From: Otatea glauca
Taxonomy: Eukaryota; Streptophyta; Magnoliopsida; Poales; Poaceae
DNA length: 64,000 nucleotides
Direction: 5' to 3'
Assembly (NCBI GenBank): GCA_036346275.1
Contig: CM070722.1
Coordinates: 27,241,336 to 27,305,335, forward strand
A program made the translations under genes and the position numbers. Shown here piece by piece: positions 33,060 to 45,001 of the stretch. The notes under the pieces are model-generated. The model was not told the DNA's origin, made no database searches, and saw only the letters and a program-made list of their open reading frames with translations. Each line of letters starts with the position of its first letter. The first letter of the stretch is position 1.

Positions 33060-33481
33060 AACGCCCAGGGCCCCTTGACGGTAGAGCCGCCTCGACGAGC
33101 TCAGATGAAGCTTGCGCCGCCGAGCTCCGCTTCCTTTCTACGGAGAGGCGGGGAGCTCCCCTTGGTCGAGGAACTTGACGATCGGGTCCATCCACGACGG
33201 AATGCTTTCGAGAAAGGCCACCGGGTCTTCCTGGTCGGCGACGGATGGCGCGGCCAAGGCTTCGAAGATGACGTCTGGTGGGAGCTCATCGCCAGACGAC
33301 CCGAGCCTAGAGAGGAGATCGGCAGTGGAATTGTCCTTCCTAGGTACGTGCTGGATCTATAGGTTCTGAAACCACCTCTCCATCTTGCGCACCTCGGCGA
33401 GGTACTTGGCCATCAGCGGGTCCGAGCACTGGTAAACTTTGTTGTACTGATTGATGATGAGTTGGGAGTCCCCTTTCACAA

Positions 33482-33715
33482 TTAGACGGCGACGCCAGGA
33501 CTTGCAAGCTCGTAGGTCGCCAACAGGCCTCGTGATTCCGCCGCGTTGTTGGTAGCGGGGAAGCCGAAGCGGATCACATATTTCAAGTGGTCACCTTGAG
33601 GGGTGATGATGAGAACACCGGCCCCCGAGCGTTCAAAGGTCGACCCGTCGAAGAACATGGTCCAAGGACCTTCGACCTCGACTTCGCTCGGGGCGTTCCG
33701 CTGCCCGCTTACCAC
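33482..33715 (-). pseudogene. Archaeal-type RNase H domain of the Tat-type element
   Basis: The frame contains PWTMFFDGSTFERSGAGVLI and GFPATNNAAESRGLLATYEL, the extra RNase H characteristic of Tat elements (FDGS...TNNAAEYEAL). The usual AEYEAL reads AESRGL, so catalytic context is damaged. It sits between the RT-linked RNase H and integrase, as expected. Confidence 0.85.
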
Positions 33716-33987
33716 AAAGTCGGCCTACCGAGATTTGATGGCGTGCGGGCCATGAAACGAAGGTCGACCCGCCGGCCCATGGCCCATATGGCGACGCGAC
33801 CTCCGGCTTCCGGGTTCTTGAGGATCTCTCCGAGCGGGAGCCCGCTCGAGACGACCACTGTGTGCGCTTGGAAGTAGTGCCGAAGCTTTCACGAGACTAT
33901 GAAGAGGGCGTAGAGGAGCTTCTGGACCAAGGGGTAGTGCTCCTTCGGCCGGTGAAGCACTTCACTGACGTAGTAGATCGGGTGCTG

Positions 33988-35006
33988 TCATCCTGCCCGC
34001 TCGGCCACTAGGACTGCGCTGACGGCTTGGGTCGTGGCGGCGAGGTAAAGCAATAGTGCCTCGCCCTGCTGTGGAGTTGTCAATAGAGACGGACGTGAGA
34101 GGTACGCCTTGAGCTCGTCGAAAGACCGCTGGGCTTCGGGGGTCCACTCAAAACCCTCGTGCTTGCATAGGATCTTGAAGAAGGGCAGCCCTCGCTCACC
34201 GAGCCGGGAGATGAAGCGGCTGAGGGCGATGATGCGGCCGGTGAGGCTTTGTACCTGCTTTACCGAGGTCGAAGCGGTCATTTGTTCGATCGCCTCGATT
34301 TTTTTCGGGTTCGAGCCCACGCCCGACCCCCCGATCATGTAGCCGAGCACTTTTCTGGAGGTCGTGCCGAAGACGCACTTTTCGGGGTTGAGCTTGATGC
34401 CAAACTTGTTCAGTTGTTGGCGGTCTCGCCAGTCGCTGATGTGGTCGGCTTTAGAGGGCTCTTGATGATGATGTCGCCGACGACACTTCGAGGTTCCAAC
34501 CGATCCGCGGATCGAAGGTTTTAGTCATCACCACCGAACGTGGCGCCTGTGTTATGGAGGCCAAATGACATGGTCGTATAGCAGAAGGTTCTGAACGGCG
34601 TGATGAAGGCGGTCTTGTCCTCGTCTTCCACGACGAGCTTGATCTTGTGGTAGCCGGAGTAGGCGTCGAGAAAACTCAACATCTCAGCGTTGGCGGTAGA
34701 ATCCACGATCTGGTCTATGCGTGGAAGTGGGAAGTTATCTTTAGGGCATGCGGCATTCAAACTCGTGTGATCGACACACATTCGCCACTTCCCGCCTTTC
34801 TTTTGCACAATTACAGGGTTGGCCAGCCATTCGGAGTAGTTAACCTCGCGAATGAAACCGGCTTTAAGGAGCTTGTCGAGGTGCTCCCTGATTATTGCCG
34901 CCTTCTCAAGGGAGAAGCGCTGCAGCTTCTGGCGCACGGGCCTGCAGCCAGGTTTTGTTTGTAATCTGTGCTCGATCACCTTCCGTGGGACCCCCGGCAT
35001 GTCCAC
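33988..35006 (-). pseudogene. Tat-type reverse transcriptase and RNase H start
   Basis: From right to left: VPRKVIEHRLQTKPGCRPVR, KLLKAGFIREVNYSEWLANP, KKGGKWRMCVDHTSLNAACP, FLDAYSGYHKI and TAFITPFRTFCYTTMSFGL; then, after a frameshift, the thumb and RNase H start with KKIEAIEQMTA and FEWTPEAQRSFDELK. The catalytic YVDD site near 34473-34484 reads VVGD, so the first Asp of the pair appears lost (GAC to GGC) or is shifted by an indel. Confidence 0.87.
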
Positions 35007-36004
35007 CGGTTCCCATGCAAATATGCTTTTATTGGCTCGGAGGAAGGTGACGAGCTCGTCTTCCTATTTAGGGTCAAGTTGGGTGGAAATGCAGACGCAT
35101 TTGCCCGAATTCCATTCCTCGAGCTGCACGGCCTTGGTCGGGCCATTTGGCTGGATGGCCGTCTTCCGACGGGTGCCCTTCGGGACGGCCTCGAGACCAC
35201 CTGGGCAGATGCCGGCCAGCGCCGTGGCCTTTCCTCGCAGCCGCGCGCCGCCTTGAGGTCGCCAGGATCGTTATGGCGCCGCTGGCCCTGTAGTTTCATG
35301 CACCGGTGCTCGTAATGATTCGCGCCATGAACTTGATCGCATGGGCGCCCGAGGATGGCGCTAGGGGAGATCATTGTCCACGACCTCAAAGGTGATCACG
35401 GCGCGGAAGTTTATGGAATCGCCGGCAGGTGACGGGAGGACCACTTGCCCGAGCGGGTGGTCGAGCTTCCCGACGATGCCAAGAAGGATCGCTATGTTCT
35501 TGATTTTCGACCGGTATTCGTGATCCGATCCAAGGCGCTTGCCAGAGTAGGTTGAGGGAATCGCCTCGCCGACCATAACTCGCCAACGACGGTGTTGCTT
35601 ATGGTGGGGCGACGACCGTGCAGCGTTTTGAAGTCTCGGACATCCCGGAGGAGCGCCGCCCCGAGAAAAGGTGATGGGGACGCCATCCCACCTGCAGGTT
35701 GGTCGGTGGGCTTCTACGGTGGCTTGGTAGACGGTGCACGCGCATCCTTCACCACACCGAGATCGGGTATGTCAAGAGCCACCGAAGATCACATCCACAC
35801 GGCGGCCGCCTGCTGGAATTCCAAGTCGGGCCCGCTGACCGGCAGGGCCAACCCCACCAGTCGTTCGCCGCCGAGCGTGGGCATCTCTCCACCCCTCTAA
35901 AAGGCGCCCACTTGAATAGCCACGCCCCGCACCGTGAGATCGTGGGCCGTGGATCTTGTGGAATGCATAAAATTTGTTACGCTGGCCGGGCCGCTCTCAT
36001 TGCC
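35007..36004 (-). pseudogene. Tat-type protease region
   Basis: Translated pieces include GKLDHPLGQVVLPSPAGDS and INFRAVITFEVVDNDLPSA then ILGRPC, the conserved block after the protease of Tat gag-pol. The Asp active-site motif is not readable because of frameshifts between 35580 and 36000. Confidence 0.65.
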
Positions 36005-37642
36005 CTAGGGTCTGATGTTCGAATGAGGGGCACGCCGCCCCGCCACCTGGGCCGCATACCGCTGCGCCGCGGTGGTTCTCACGAGGTCGGGCCCCGGCGA
36101 CGGGTCGCGCGCCTCCGCCTCCGCGCTACTTGTCGATCGTGGTGACCACGCGAGCCGGTTGTCCTCAACGCCGCGGTCATTTCTCGCCTCTGTCGCGCAG
36201 GCCAGGTCTCGTTCCTTAAGCAGACGGCCGCCGCCCAAGGCGAGGCCGAGCTTGCCCGGATCGTAGTCGTGCTTCCAGCGGACGGCGTCGTCCACGTCTG
36301 CATATCATTCCGCCATGCGGAATAGTTTGTTGATGGTGAGCCTCGTAGCGATCTCGAGGTCCTCCGTAAGGCGCCTCGTCTCTGACACCGAATTTGAAGG
36401 CCTTGATGACGGTTTCATCGTGAGATGTTGGGAATCGAGTTCGCGCGCGGTGAACCAAAGGTAAGAAGTCTCGCAGTGGTCCCCTTTCTCGGATAACACG
36501 GCCTGTGTCCTTTCGCCCGGGCCGCCATAGCAGCTCTGGAAGTTAGAGTGGAGGGCGCTCCGCAACTTGCGCCATGACCGGAAGGTGCTGGGCGCCTGGT
36601 TGAAGAGCCAGGTGCGGGCGGCCCTATCCAAGACGGTGGGGAGATAATTGGCCATCGCTGCCTCGTCCCCACCGGCTGCCAACACGGTGGTGAAGTATAT
36701 GGAGAGGAATTCCGCGGGGTTCTTGGTCCCGTCGAACCGTTCCATCATTGTCGGCTTGAACCGGCCGCCAACAGACCGACGCGAGGTCGCCGAGTACACC
36801 AGCACCGAGGCCGGAAGGCTACCGCGCCACTATCGGGCGCCGAGTCGCCATCACCGATGTGGGAATTCGAGCCGACGGCGCACTCGCGCGCCGCCACGCT
36901 TGGCCGGCAGAGCGCTGTTACGGCAGGTGGCGCGAGTGGTCACGCATCTTCGCGCTGGGTGAAACGTCCGGAGAGGTCTCCTAAGTATGGTCGCCGAGCG
37001 AGCATCGCTATTACGCCACCGACGGGCGGTTCGCGCCCACCTCATCCCGACGGCGAGGCAGAGGAGACGCGTTAGTGCGAGCCCGTGAACGGGAGCTCGC
37101 TGGATGGAACGCCGCGATCATGCGGCGGGGGCCGCTGGCCGCCATGGGGCGAGACCCAGAGCCCGGGGAGCCTGTTCGCCGTCGAGGTGCGACGCCGTCG
37201 GTTGCCTTGTTGAGCTCTTCGGCCAGGGATCGTCGGAAGAGGCCGAGCCGGCCTGGGCGGGGTCAGCCATGACCCGAGCGATGGCCCGCAGGCGTTCTTG
37301 GGCAGACTCTTCCGGACGGGAAGGGCTGAGCTGGCCAGACAGGGAGCGGGCCAAACCACGCTCTTCTCGCCGAATAGCGACGATGGCTTGTTTGATGGCA
37401 ACCTGGGCGAGCCGGTGCGCCTCCCGAGGAGTCTCTGGGCTACCGTCGCCCGCCCGGAGTCGCCACGCTCGCCGCCACGGCGCCCAGTGTTCGCGAGGCG
37501 CAAGGAGGGAGAGCATGGATGTGGAGCCTTGGCACTCGGGACGCTGGCCCGAGCCTGTGCTTGCTTGTCATGACATGCCCGGGTGGAGCTAGAGGTGCCG
37601 ATGCCGCCGAGATAACGAGCTTTGGACGAACGAAACTTCGGC
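36005..37642 (-). pseudogene. Tat-type gag
   Basis: The best piece (36305-36805) reads FKPTMMERFDGTKNPAEFLS, AGGDEAAMANYLPTVLDRAA and LRSALHSNFQSCYGGPGE, the capsid core. N-terminal Arg/Ala-rich sequence extends to 37600 in several frames, and C-terminal nucleocapsid-like sequence lies at 36005-36300. It is a relative of the gag at 20661-21831. Confidence 0.8.
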
Positions 37643-37659
37643 CCCACGGCGGCGCCAAT
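37643..37659 (-). other. Primer binding site of the nested Tat-type element
   Basis: The complement reads ATTGGCGCCGCCGTGGG, a typical primer site of this lineage, directly inside the 5' LTR. Confidence 0.8.
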
Positions 37660-38690
37660 TGCCGACGATCGGACCGTCGACCGCAAAGAAGAGGGGAAGG
37701 ATCGCGGCAAGGGGCGAGGCCCGAGCCTCGCCGTCCGGGAGGGACTTCTAGGCGCGCAAGACGACGAAAAAGGGGACAACCAAACAGGGGACACAATGTT
37801 TATACTGGTTCGAGCCCCCTAGATCGGGTAACAGCACTACTCCAGTCCTGCCCGTGGGTGAAAAAGAACTAAAGGCTCCTTCAGGGAGTGTTTACAAGGG
37901 GAGCTCAGTTAATATGGGGTGTACAAGTATTACTGCCGGTTCGCGAAGACTTAGCCCAAAAAAAGGGAGAGAGCCCCGCCCTCCTTTATACAGCCGGAGG
38001 AGGCAAGTTACATGGAGAATTGGGAGAGGAAGGATGGAGAGTGTCCCAGAACCCTGGGCCTTCCGCCTTGATGATCGGTCGCCGCCCGCCGCCCACGCCA
38101 GTTGGTAGACTCACCGAGCAGAGCAGCTTGCCGCTTTTCTTGGGAAACATCGACTGCCTCTCGTGGACTCGCTGATGCTAACGCTAAGGCATGGTCCCTG
38201 CTCACGGAGGGAGCGTACCCTCATACCGCGCGCGGATCGGACGATGGGACCGAGTTTTGACTTTGACGAACTTCACGCTTAGGAAGGAGCGGCCGCTCCC
38301 GTGGTCACTTCAAGCGGCCGTGGTCATAGGGCACGTGGTCGGTGACCTACGGAGGGTCCGATACCTAGCCTTTGGGGGGGTCACCTCGATCGGTTTGAGA
38401 GTCGGGAGTCCGACCGCGAGGGAGGTCGGACGTACTACTTGGTCGGGACGAGCTCGGAGCAGCCGGTTAGGTCGGGGATGAGTGTCCTTCGTGGCCTCGC
38501 GGGGCCTTTGGTCGGAGGCGGGCTTGGAGCTGTCCGTTCATTACCCCGGGCCGCCATTTTACATGGGAGTCCGGGCCAGGGGCGTCGGGGCCCAGAAACA
38601 GTCCCCCGAGGTCAGAGGAGGACCGTTTAAAGCCCCCCGTCCTCCCCCCGGGGGGGTATGGACACGTGTCAGGATGGCCGATCCCCGACA
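37660..38690 (-). repeat. 5' LTR of the nested Tat-type element
   Basis: It begins TGCCGACGATCGGACCGTC and ends GATGGCCGATCCCCGACA. The target duplication GCACC follows at 38691. It aligns along its whole length to 26275-27284. Confidence 0.9.
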
Positions 38691-38695
38691 GCACC

Positions 38696-39140
38696 CTATT
38701 CAAACAAACAATCCTTGATATATACAACTCTGCCAAGAGATCTCCGGTATAAGTAGTCTTAGCTATTATAAAGTGAGCAACTTTGGTCAAACAATCCACG
38801 ATGACCTATATAGAATCATAACCACTCTAAGATCTAGACAAACAAATAATAAAATATATACCGATTTCCTCCCACTTCTACTCAGGAATCTTTAATAGCT
38901 TAACCAAACCAGCAAGTCTTTGATGCATTGCCTTTACTCTCTGATACACATCACACAAAACAACATGTTTAGCAACTTCATGCTTCATTTAGGCCACCAA
39001 AACCTTTACCTAAGGTCCTGATACATCTTAGTACTTCTTGGATGGATCGAATACTTCGAGTCATCAGCTTCCTCAAGAATCAACTGCTTTAGCTCCTTTC
39101 GATTAGATACGCAAATTCGACTCTTGAACCACATAGTACG
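38696..39140 (-). pseudogene. Chromovirus integrase, N-terminal and core start
   Basis: The minus strand reads VIVDCLTKVAHFIIAKTTY and LYISRIVCLNRVP, ending exactly at the nested insertion; the continuation KKIVSNRGT is at 26269. The region to 39140 holds a degenerate zinc-binding part. Joining across the insertion restores the family order, which confirms the nesting. Confidence 0.8.
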
Positions 39141-40815
39141 TTAGCCATCCAAAGAAAAATCTTTAGCTTTGCCTTCATCCATTTTAGACTTAATTCTTCT
39201 GATCTTATCATCATCTCTCTGACTTTCACTAATCTGATCCTCTAAAGTCAGCTTTACTTCCAATGTAGATAGGAATCCTTTTGGAACAACTTCCAATTTC
39301 AGCTTCTGAAACTCCTTGCATAATTCAGATTGGCTCTCCTGAACTAGCATATTAGCACCGTGGCTCTTACGACTTAAGGCATCAGCTATCACATTAGCTT
39401 TTTTATGATGATAGTGGATTCCCACGTTATAATCCTTTATCAATTCCAACCATCTCCTCTGTCTCATATTGAGATCCGATTGAGTAAAAATATACTTTAA
39501 ATTCTTGTGATACGTGTATATCTCACTTCTATTTTCAATGAGATAATGATGCCACAACTTCAGAATATGCACTACGGCAGCTAATTTCAAATCATGCGTA
39601 GGGTAATTCTCCTCATGCGATCTCAATTGCCTTGACGCATATGTAACAACCTTGCTTTTCTGCTTGAAAACACATCCAAGTCATTGTCTTGAAACATCAT
39701 AGTAGATATCAAAACTACTCTGAACATCCGTCAACACTAACACTGGTGCGATCATTAGACGCTTCTTTAATTCCTGAAAACTCTTCTCGCACTCTAGCGT
39801 CCATGCGAACTTCTTTTCTTTTTTCAACAATTGTGTAAGTAGCCTAGCAATTATCAAAAATCCTTTGATAAATTGACGATAATATCCCGCCATCCCCAGA
39901 AAACTATGAATCTGAGTAACCGACTTCGATTGCTCCCAATGCAGCACTGCTTCCACTTTGCTTCGGTCGACAGCAACTCCTTTGACAGTCATAACATGCC
40001 CTAGGAACTCAAGCATACAACTATTGCTCTCGCAGCTTCTCAAGAACTAATCTCAAATGCTCTGCATGTCCTTCTTCCGACTTAGAATAGACAAGAATAT
40101 CATCTATAAATACGACAACAAACTTCTAAATATTCCATAAAAACCTTATTCATCATGTTCATGAAGTATGTAGGAGTATTGGTCAATCCAAAGGATATGA
40201 CTGTAAACTCACAATGTCTATATTGAGTAGAGAACGCAGTCTTGGAACATCCTCCACACTAATCTTCAATTGATGATATCCTGATCGAAGATCTATCTTG
40301 CAGAAAACTCCAAATCTTCTTAACTGATGAAACAAATCATCGATCCTAGGTAGCGGATGCTTATTCTTTATCGTCACTTCATTAAGCGCACGATAATCAA
40401 TGCACATCCTTAAACTTCCATCTTTCTTTCTGACAAATAAAACAGGCGCTCCCTATGGCGATGAACTAGGTCCCACAAATCCTTTTTCTAGCAACTCCTC
40501 AATTTGCTTCTTTATTTCCACTAGCTCATCGATAGGCATCCGATAAGGTCCTTTTGCTATAGGGGCTATACCAAGCACTAATTCAATAACAAACTCGATA
40601 TCTCGATCTGGCGGCATACCAGAAAAATCCTTAGGAAAAACATCGGGGTACTGATTGACAACTGACACATCCTCCAAATTGATAGCTTTAACACTGTTAA
40701 CCATCAACTGACCATTGAGAACTGCGGTCACTTGAAATTCTACTTTCTTGCCTTTCGGGCTTTCAACTGATACAACTTTTCGACCACAATCCAAAACAAC
40801 TTTATGCTTGGACAA
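39141..40815 (-). pseudogene. Chromovirus reverse transcriptase and RNase H
   Basis: From right to left: VVNQYPDVFPKDFSGMPPDR (RT start), KKQIEELLEKGFVGPSSSP, MCIDYRALNEVTIKNKHPLP and FCKIDLRSGYHQL; then a FIDD catalytic site preserved at 40099-40110; then FLGHVMTVKGVAVDRSKVEA, FLGMAGYYRQFIKGF and FAWTLECEKSFQELK; then RNase H with SHEENYPTHDLKLAAVVHIL and KKANVIADALSRK. At least three frame breaks separate the blocks. Confidence 0.9.
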
Positions 40816-41893
40816 CTAATCTATACTAAGGATAACATCTAGGGTTTGGGTTTCCAACATAATAAGGTTCACTAGGAATTCTATTCCATCAATAAGCAAC
40901 TTAACTCCCAAACAACCTAAGTTAGATCAGAGTTCTGATCCAGGGGATTGGCTAATAGCATGCACTTAAGATTCATAACATCCAACCCATTCCCAACAGT
41001 AAAAGCTCGAGAAATAAAAGAATGTGAAGCTCTATAATCAAATAAAACTGTTACGGGTACTAAGTTAACCAGAAACTTACCTAGCGCAACGTCTGACGCT
41101 TCCTAAGCTCCATAGTTGTGAAGTTGTTGACTCGACCTCTCACTGTTGTTTGGGGCGTAGCTCCAGCTTGACCTGATCCACAGTTCGTTTATGGCGCAGG
41201 TGCCTTTGCTGGGGTAGAATCAAGGTTGAAACGAACAGAAGTGATACCTCCTCTTTGGGGATAGTTATTGGCGAAGTGTCCCGGCTCTTTGTAGGTAAAA
41301 CAGCGCTTGACCGAAGATTGCTGATTTCCTCCTAGCGTATTACTTACTTGAGCAGGCGTCTAAAGTTCTAACTAGATGGACACGTGCAGGGGACGGCGTC
41401 TTGAACATAGCTTAGGGTTGAAATCTGACAAACTGTTGAGGAGCCACTCTTATCCTCTGCTGATTCTGACGTCCTCTTTGTTGAGCCATTCTGCGCTTAC
41501 GGTTGTCATTCAACTCCTTGCGCTTATCCTTTAGAATTAGGGCCTTGTCGACCAACTCTTAAAAATCAGGGAAATTATGGGTAATCAAGCCAACTTGTAA
41601 CCCAGAATTCAGTCCCTTCATGAAACAAGACTGTCTCGCCTTATCTGAGTTGTGTGAACTAGTTCAGGTGCTCAGCCACTGACTGTCTTCCTTGCTTAAT
41701 AGGCCTGAATTCCTCATTTTTCAAATCCATGATACCTTCCGGTACATGTTATTGACAAAGAGCGGTGGTGAACTCATCCTAGGTGATATCTTATGGGGCT
41801 TAATGAGCAGCATAGTAGTTTTTCCACCACTCAGCGTCAGTTCCTTCTAGCTGCTGGGAAGCATAGAGAACCTTCTCGTTGCCTTCACATTGA
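40816..41893 (-). pseudogene. Chromovirus protease and gag C-terminal part, zinc knuckle degenerate
   Basis: The nucleocapsid knuckle at 41261-41302 reads CFTYKEPGHFANNY. The family form is CFxCGEPGHFANxC, so two of the four zinc ligands (Cys) are now Tyr, both explained by G-to-A changes. The protease part follows to the left (40816-41100) with many stops. Gag sequence right of the knuckle runs to 41893, where a solo LTR interrupts it; the N-terminal gag continues at 45002. Confidence 0.75.
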
Positions 41894-41898
41894 GTTAT

Positions 41899-44800
41899 TG
41901 TAACATCCCAAAATTTGCTCAAATATTATTTTATTGCCTAGTTGTGCATTTGGGGATTTTCTGGAATTTATTTGGTTTTTCTGAATTTATTTGAAATAAT
42001 TGCAAACTAAGTATTTTGGCCTTTCGTGGAAAACTATTTAAATTTATGCAAAGTTAACATAAAGTTTTGCCAAAAATATTTTATTTAAGTTCAAATACCT
42101 CAAAGTATTTTTGAGAATTTTATTGATTTTTCCCGAATGTTTATTGCCTAAAACCATTTAATCGAATTACTGTAATTATTTTAATTGATAAACCGGGAAA
42201 ATCGGGCTTGCACAAGAAAGGGCCAAGCCCATTTACTATGCGCCTAGGCCCACGCCCGCTGCCCATTTAGCCCATCCGGCGGAAACCCTAGATCGTGGTC
42301 CTTGGATCACGATCGAAGCGCGAGATTTCACCGGGAACCCTAGCCCTCTAAGCCGGATCAACCGCGCGGGCGCGCAGGATTCTACCACGATTCGCGCTTT
42401 GGTGATCGTCCGATTGCGACACGTCGCAGCGGTCGAGATGTCGCCGCCTGCCGCGACCGAGGTGGACTCTACCGCCGCCGCCGCCGCTGCTTGCTTCGAC
42501 GTCCGTGTTTGGCACACCTCCTGGTGCTATAAAGCCACCGACCGCCGTGCCGAGATCCCCGCTTAGCACCGCTCGATAGCCCCGCCTATCGCCGCCAGAG
42601 CCGCCGCAATTTCGCGTGCGAAGCTCACCGTTGTTCCTCGCCGCCGCCAAAGTTTTTTCCGTGTTTCATCGCCGTCCGGTGGTTGTTTGTCGCCGTTGAG
42701 GACAGATCCAGAACCTCGCTTCAAGGCGCGCGATCCGTGTTTTTGCGCCGTCGGTTGGTCGCCAATCGCCGTCGGACTCGCCGTTTCGCTACGGTAAGCC
42801 GCCATGAAACTCGCCGCCGTTGCTCACTGCTCGCCACCGCTCAATTCCCGTGAGCCGAGATTCCGCCGCACACGATGCGCTTCTCCACCGTCCGATTCTC
42901 GCTGCCTCCGTGAGATGCGCGCCACGTGTTAGCCATCGGCTAGGGCGGTAAAGAGCCCAATTGCGATCGCCATGTGGCGTGCTCTAGCACCGAGGAGCCA
43001 TGGACCGGTCCACGGTGGACTGTGATCCAAATCGTGGACTGGGTCTATGGACCAAGGCAACGTGGCGGCTCGTGATTGGTTCGGGCGATGGTGACGCTGC
43101 GTGATGCGAAATTGATTTTCAAGATAAAATAATTCGGGTAAAGCTGATTTTCTAATTTCTGTATTTTCAGTATTTATTCCAAACTTCAAAAGGCTATATC
43201 TTTTGCATCGTAACTCGGATTTGAGTGATTCAAATTTCTAAAAAATTGTAAAATTGAGATGTATTTAATGGTGAATTTTATTTGATTTTTGGAGTTCATT
43301 TGCTCTCTGTTTTGATATTTATTCGCTTTTCTCCTTTGGTACGCGTAGACGTTGAATTATGCGACTCTTCGGAGGAAGATCCAGTAACTCAAGAGCAAGT
43401 TCCAGAACCAGATCAGGACCTATTCCAAGGCAAGTTGTGCTTTGATCATGTTGAACCCATGTTTATAAAAATTGCTATGTTTGTTTTACCCTATTGCATA
43501 TATTTCAAATGTACAATTGTTTTAAATTAGATTGGGTTTAGCTAATATACCAGATTGATCTACAGCCTACCTTGTCATTGTATGCCATGATCCATTGTCA
43601 CCCTAGATTGGTTAAATATAGTTGGTTAATAATTATAATCAACATTGGAGGATTAGTTCGTATTAGTTGCTTAGCCATGCCACGTCATCACATGTGTCAG
43701 AATCATTGATAATTAATCTTGATTAATGGAATATGGAACAATATTATGAACTTGTGTGTCATGTGGAATCACACGATGAGATTGAGTTGTTGTGGCGAGT
43801 CATGTCACGCAATGATGTTGAATTGTTGATGGCATGTGGTGCTTGGTAATCAACTGGGTGATAATTACTTAGATTGGGGCAAGTGACAAGGGGCGAGTAT
43901 GCCAAGGTGGGCCCAATGGGCAGAGGGTATGTGGATGTCTTGCCTTGATCACACTAAAGACTTAACCTTGCAAGCCTTTGACCTGAGTCAATCATGCAAC
44001 CACTTGTCTGGTATGGGCCAGCCTAGCTGATTAATTTGCAATGTCTTAACTTTGGTACTATCTTGGTCGGTGTGAGTTCCCGAGTTATAGAGTAATTCAC
44101 ATGGCGCAAGAGGGGGGCCCTGGTTGTGGTTTTAAGACCCACCAGTGTTGAAACCTTAGCGGGTAGTACTGGGTTAAGCCAGAGCATTGTAAAGGCTTTG
44201 CCATGATTTCTCTGCCGACACACCAAAGGAAGTGTGCTAATGGCCAGGCGCAAAGAGAATATCATGCCGTGTGGGTAAAGTGCATAACCTCTGCAGAGTG
44301 TGAAACTATTCGGATAGCCGTGCTCGCGGTATTGAGCAATGCTCGGGAATTACAGTTAAGGGTTAGCTTAATTAAATGGAAAACTTGGTTGGGATGGCGG
44401 GATTGCCATATGGAAGGTTGGAACTTGATTTAGGATTGGAAACTTGGTTTACTTGAGAAATGCTGAATCTATCTATTATTGTTATTTGTTTTACAGTCTT
44501 TACAATCTATTTATTGTATTTGTTCATAAATGCTGCTTTGTTGCAAAATAGCCATGATAACCTATCCTTTGGAATAAGCCTTGCATATAGCTATGTTAGA
44601 ATTGCATTCTGTGCACAACTTGTTGAGTGCTTTAAGTACTCACCCTTGCCAACAATAACATCACCATTGAAGAGTCTACATCAATGCCGGAGGAAAGATT
44701 CCAGAGGAGACGAATGTTTAGGGCGCAAGCCTTGTCGCTGTACGTGGTATACCGAGGGGTTATCTACGTTTTCATTCCGCTGCAGTTTAATATATTATTC

Positions 44801-44996
44801 AGCCTTGCGAGGCATAGTCATGTAAGTGGACCATAAGGTCATTCAACTAGTAGTATGTGTCATATGATGTCTTTCATAATATTTCCGCTATGTATGATTG
44901 TGATATTTACTGATGTTGAGCCTGTGTGCACTAGCGTGATCCTGGACTAGTGCAGTATACACAGAGGGTCCGGATTTGCACATTCGGGTCCCAACA
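41899..44996 (+). repeat. Solo LTR of the same chromovirus family, opposite orientation, inside gag
   Basis: It is 3098 bp, starting TGTAACATCCCAAAATTTG and ending ATTCGGGTCCCAACA, the complement of the LTRs at 17059 and 46602. The target duplication GTTAT is at 41894-41898 and 44997-45001. No internal domain is attached, so it is the product of LTR-LTR recombination. A TATA-like GCTATAAAG lies near 42528 in the expected place. It is visibly more diverged from the other two LTRs than they are from each other. Open frames within it are not conserved. Confidence 0.92.
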
Positions 44997-45001
44997 GTTA
45001 T

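Larger units (their letters stand above)
26275..38690 (-). mobile_element. Nested Tat-type Ty3/gypsy element, nearly full length
   Basis: The element is 12.4 kb with LTRs of about 1010 and 1031 bp. The target duplication GCACC is at 26270-26274 and 38691-38695. On the minus strand: LTR, primer site (37643-37659), gag, protease, RT, RNase H with an archaeal-type second RNase H, integrase, a long spacer, a plus-strand antisense gene, polypurine tract and LTR. It is strikingly GC-rich against the AT-rich chromovirus it sits in. Frameshifts are very frequent and homopolymers are common at them. Confidence 0.9.
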
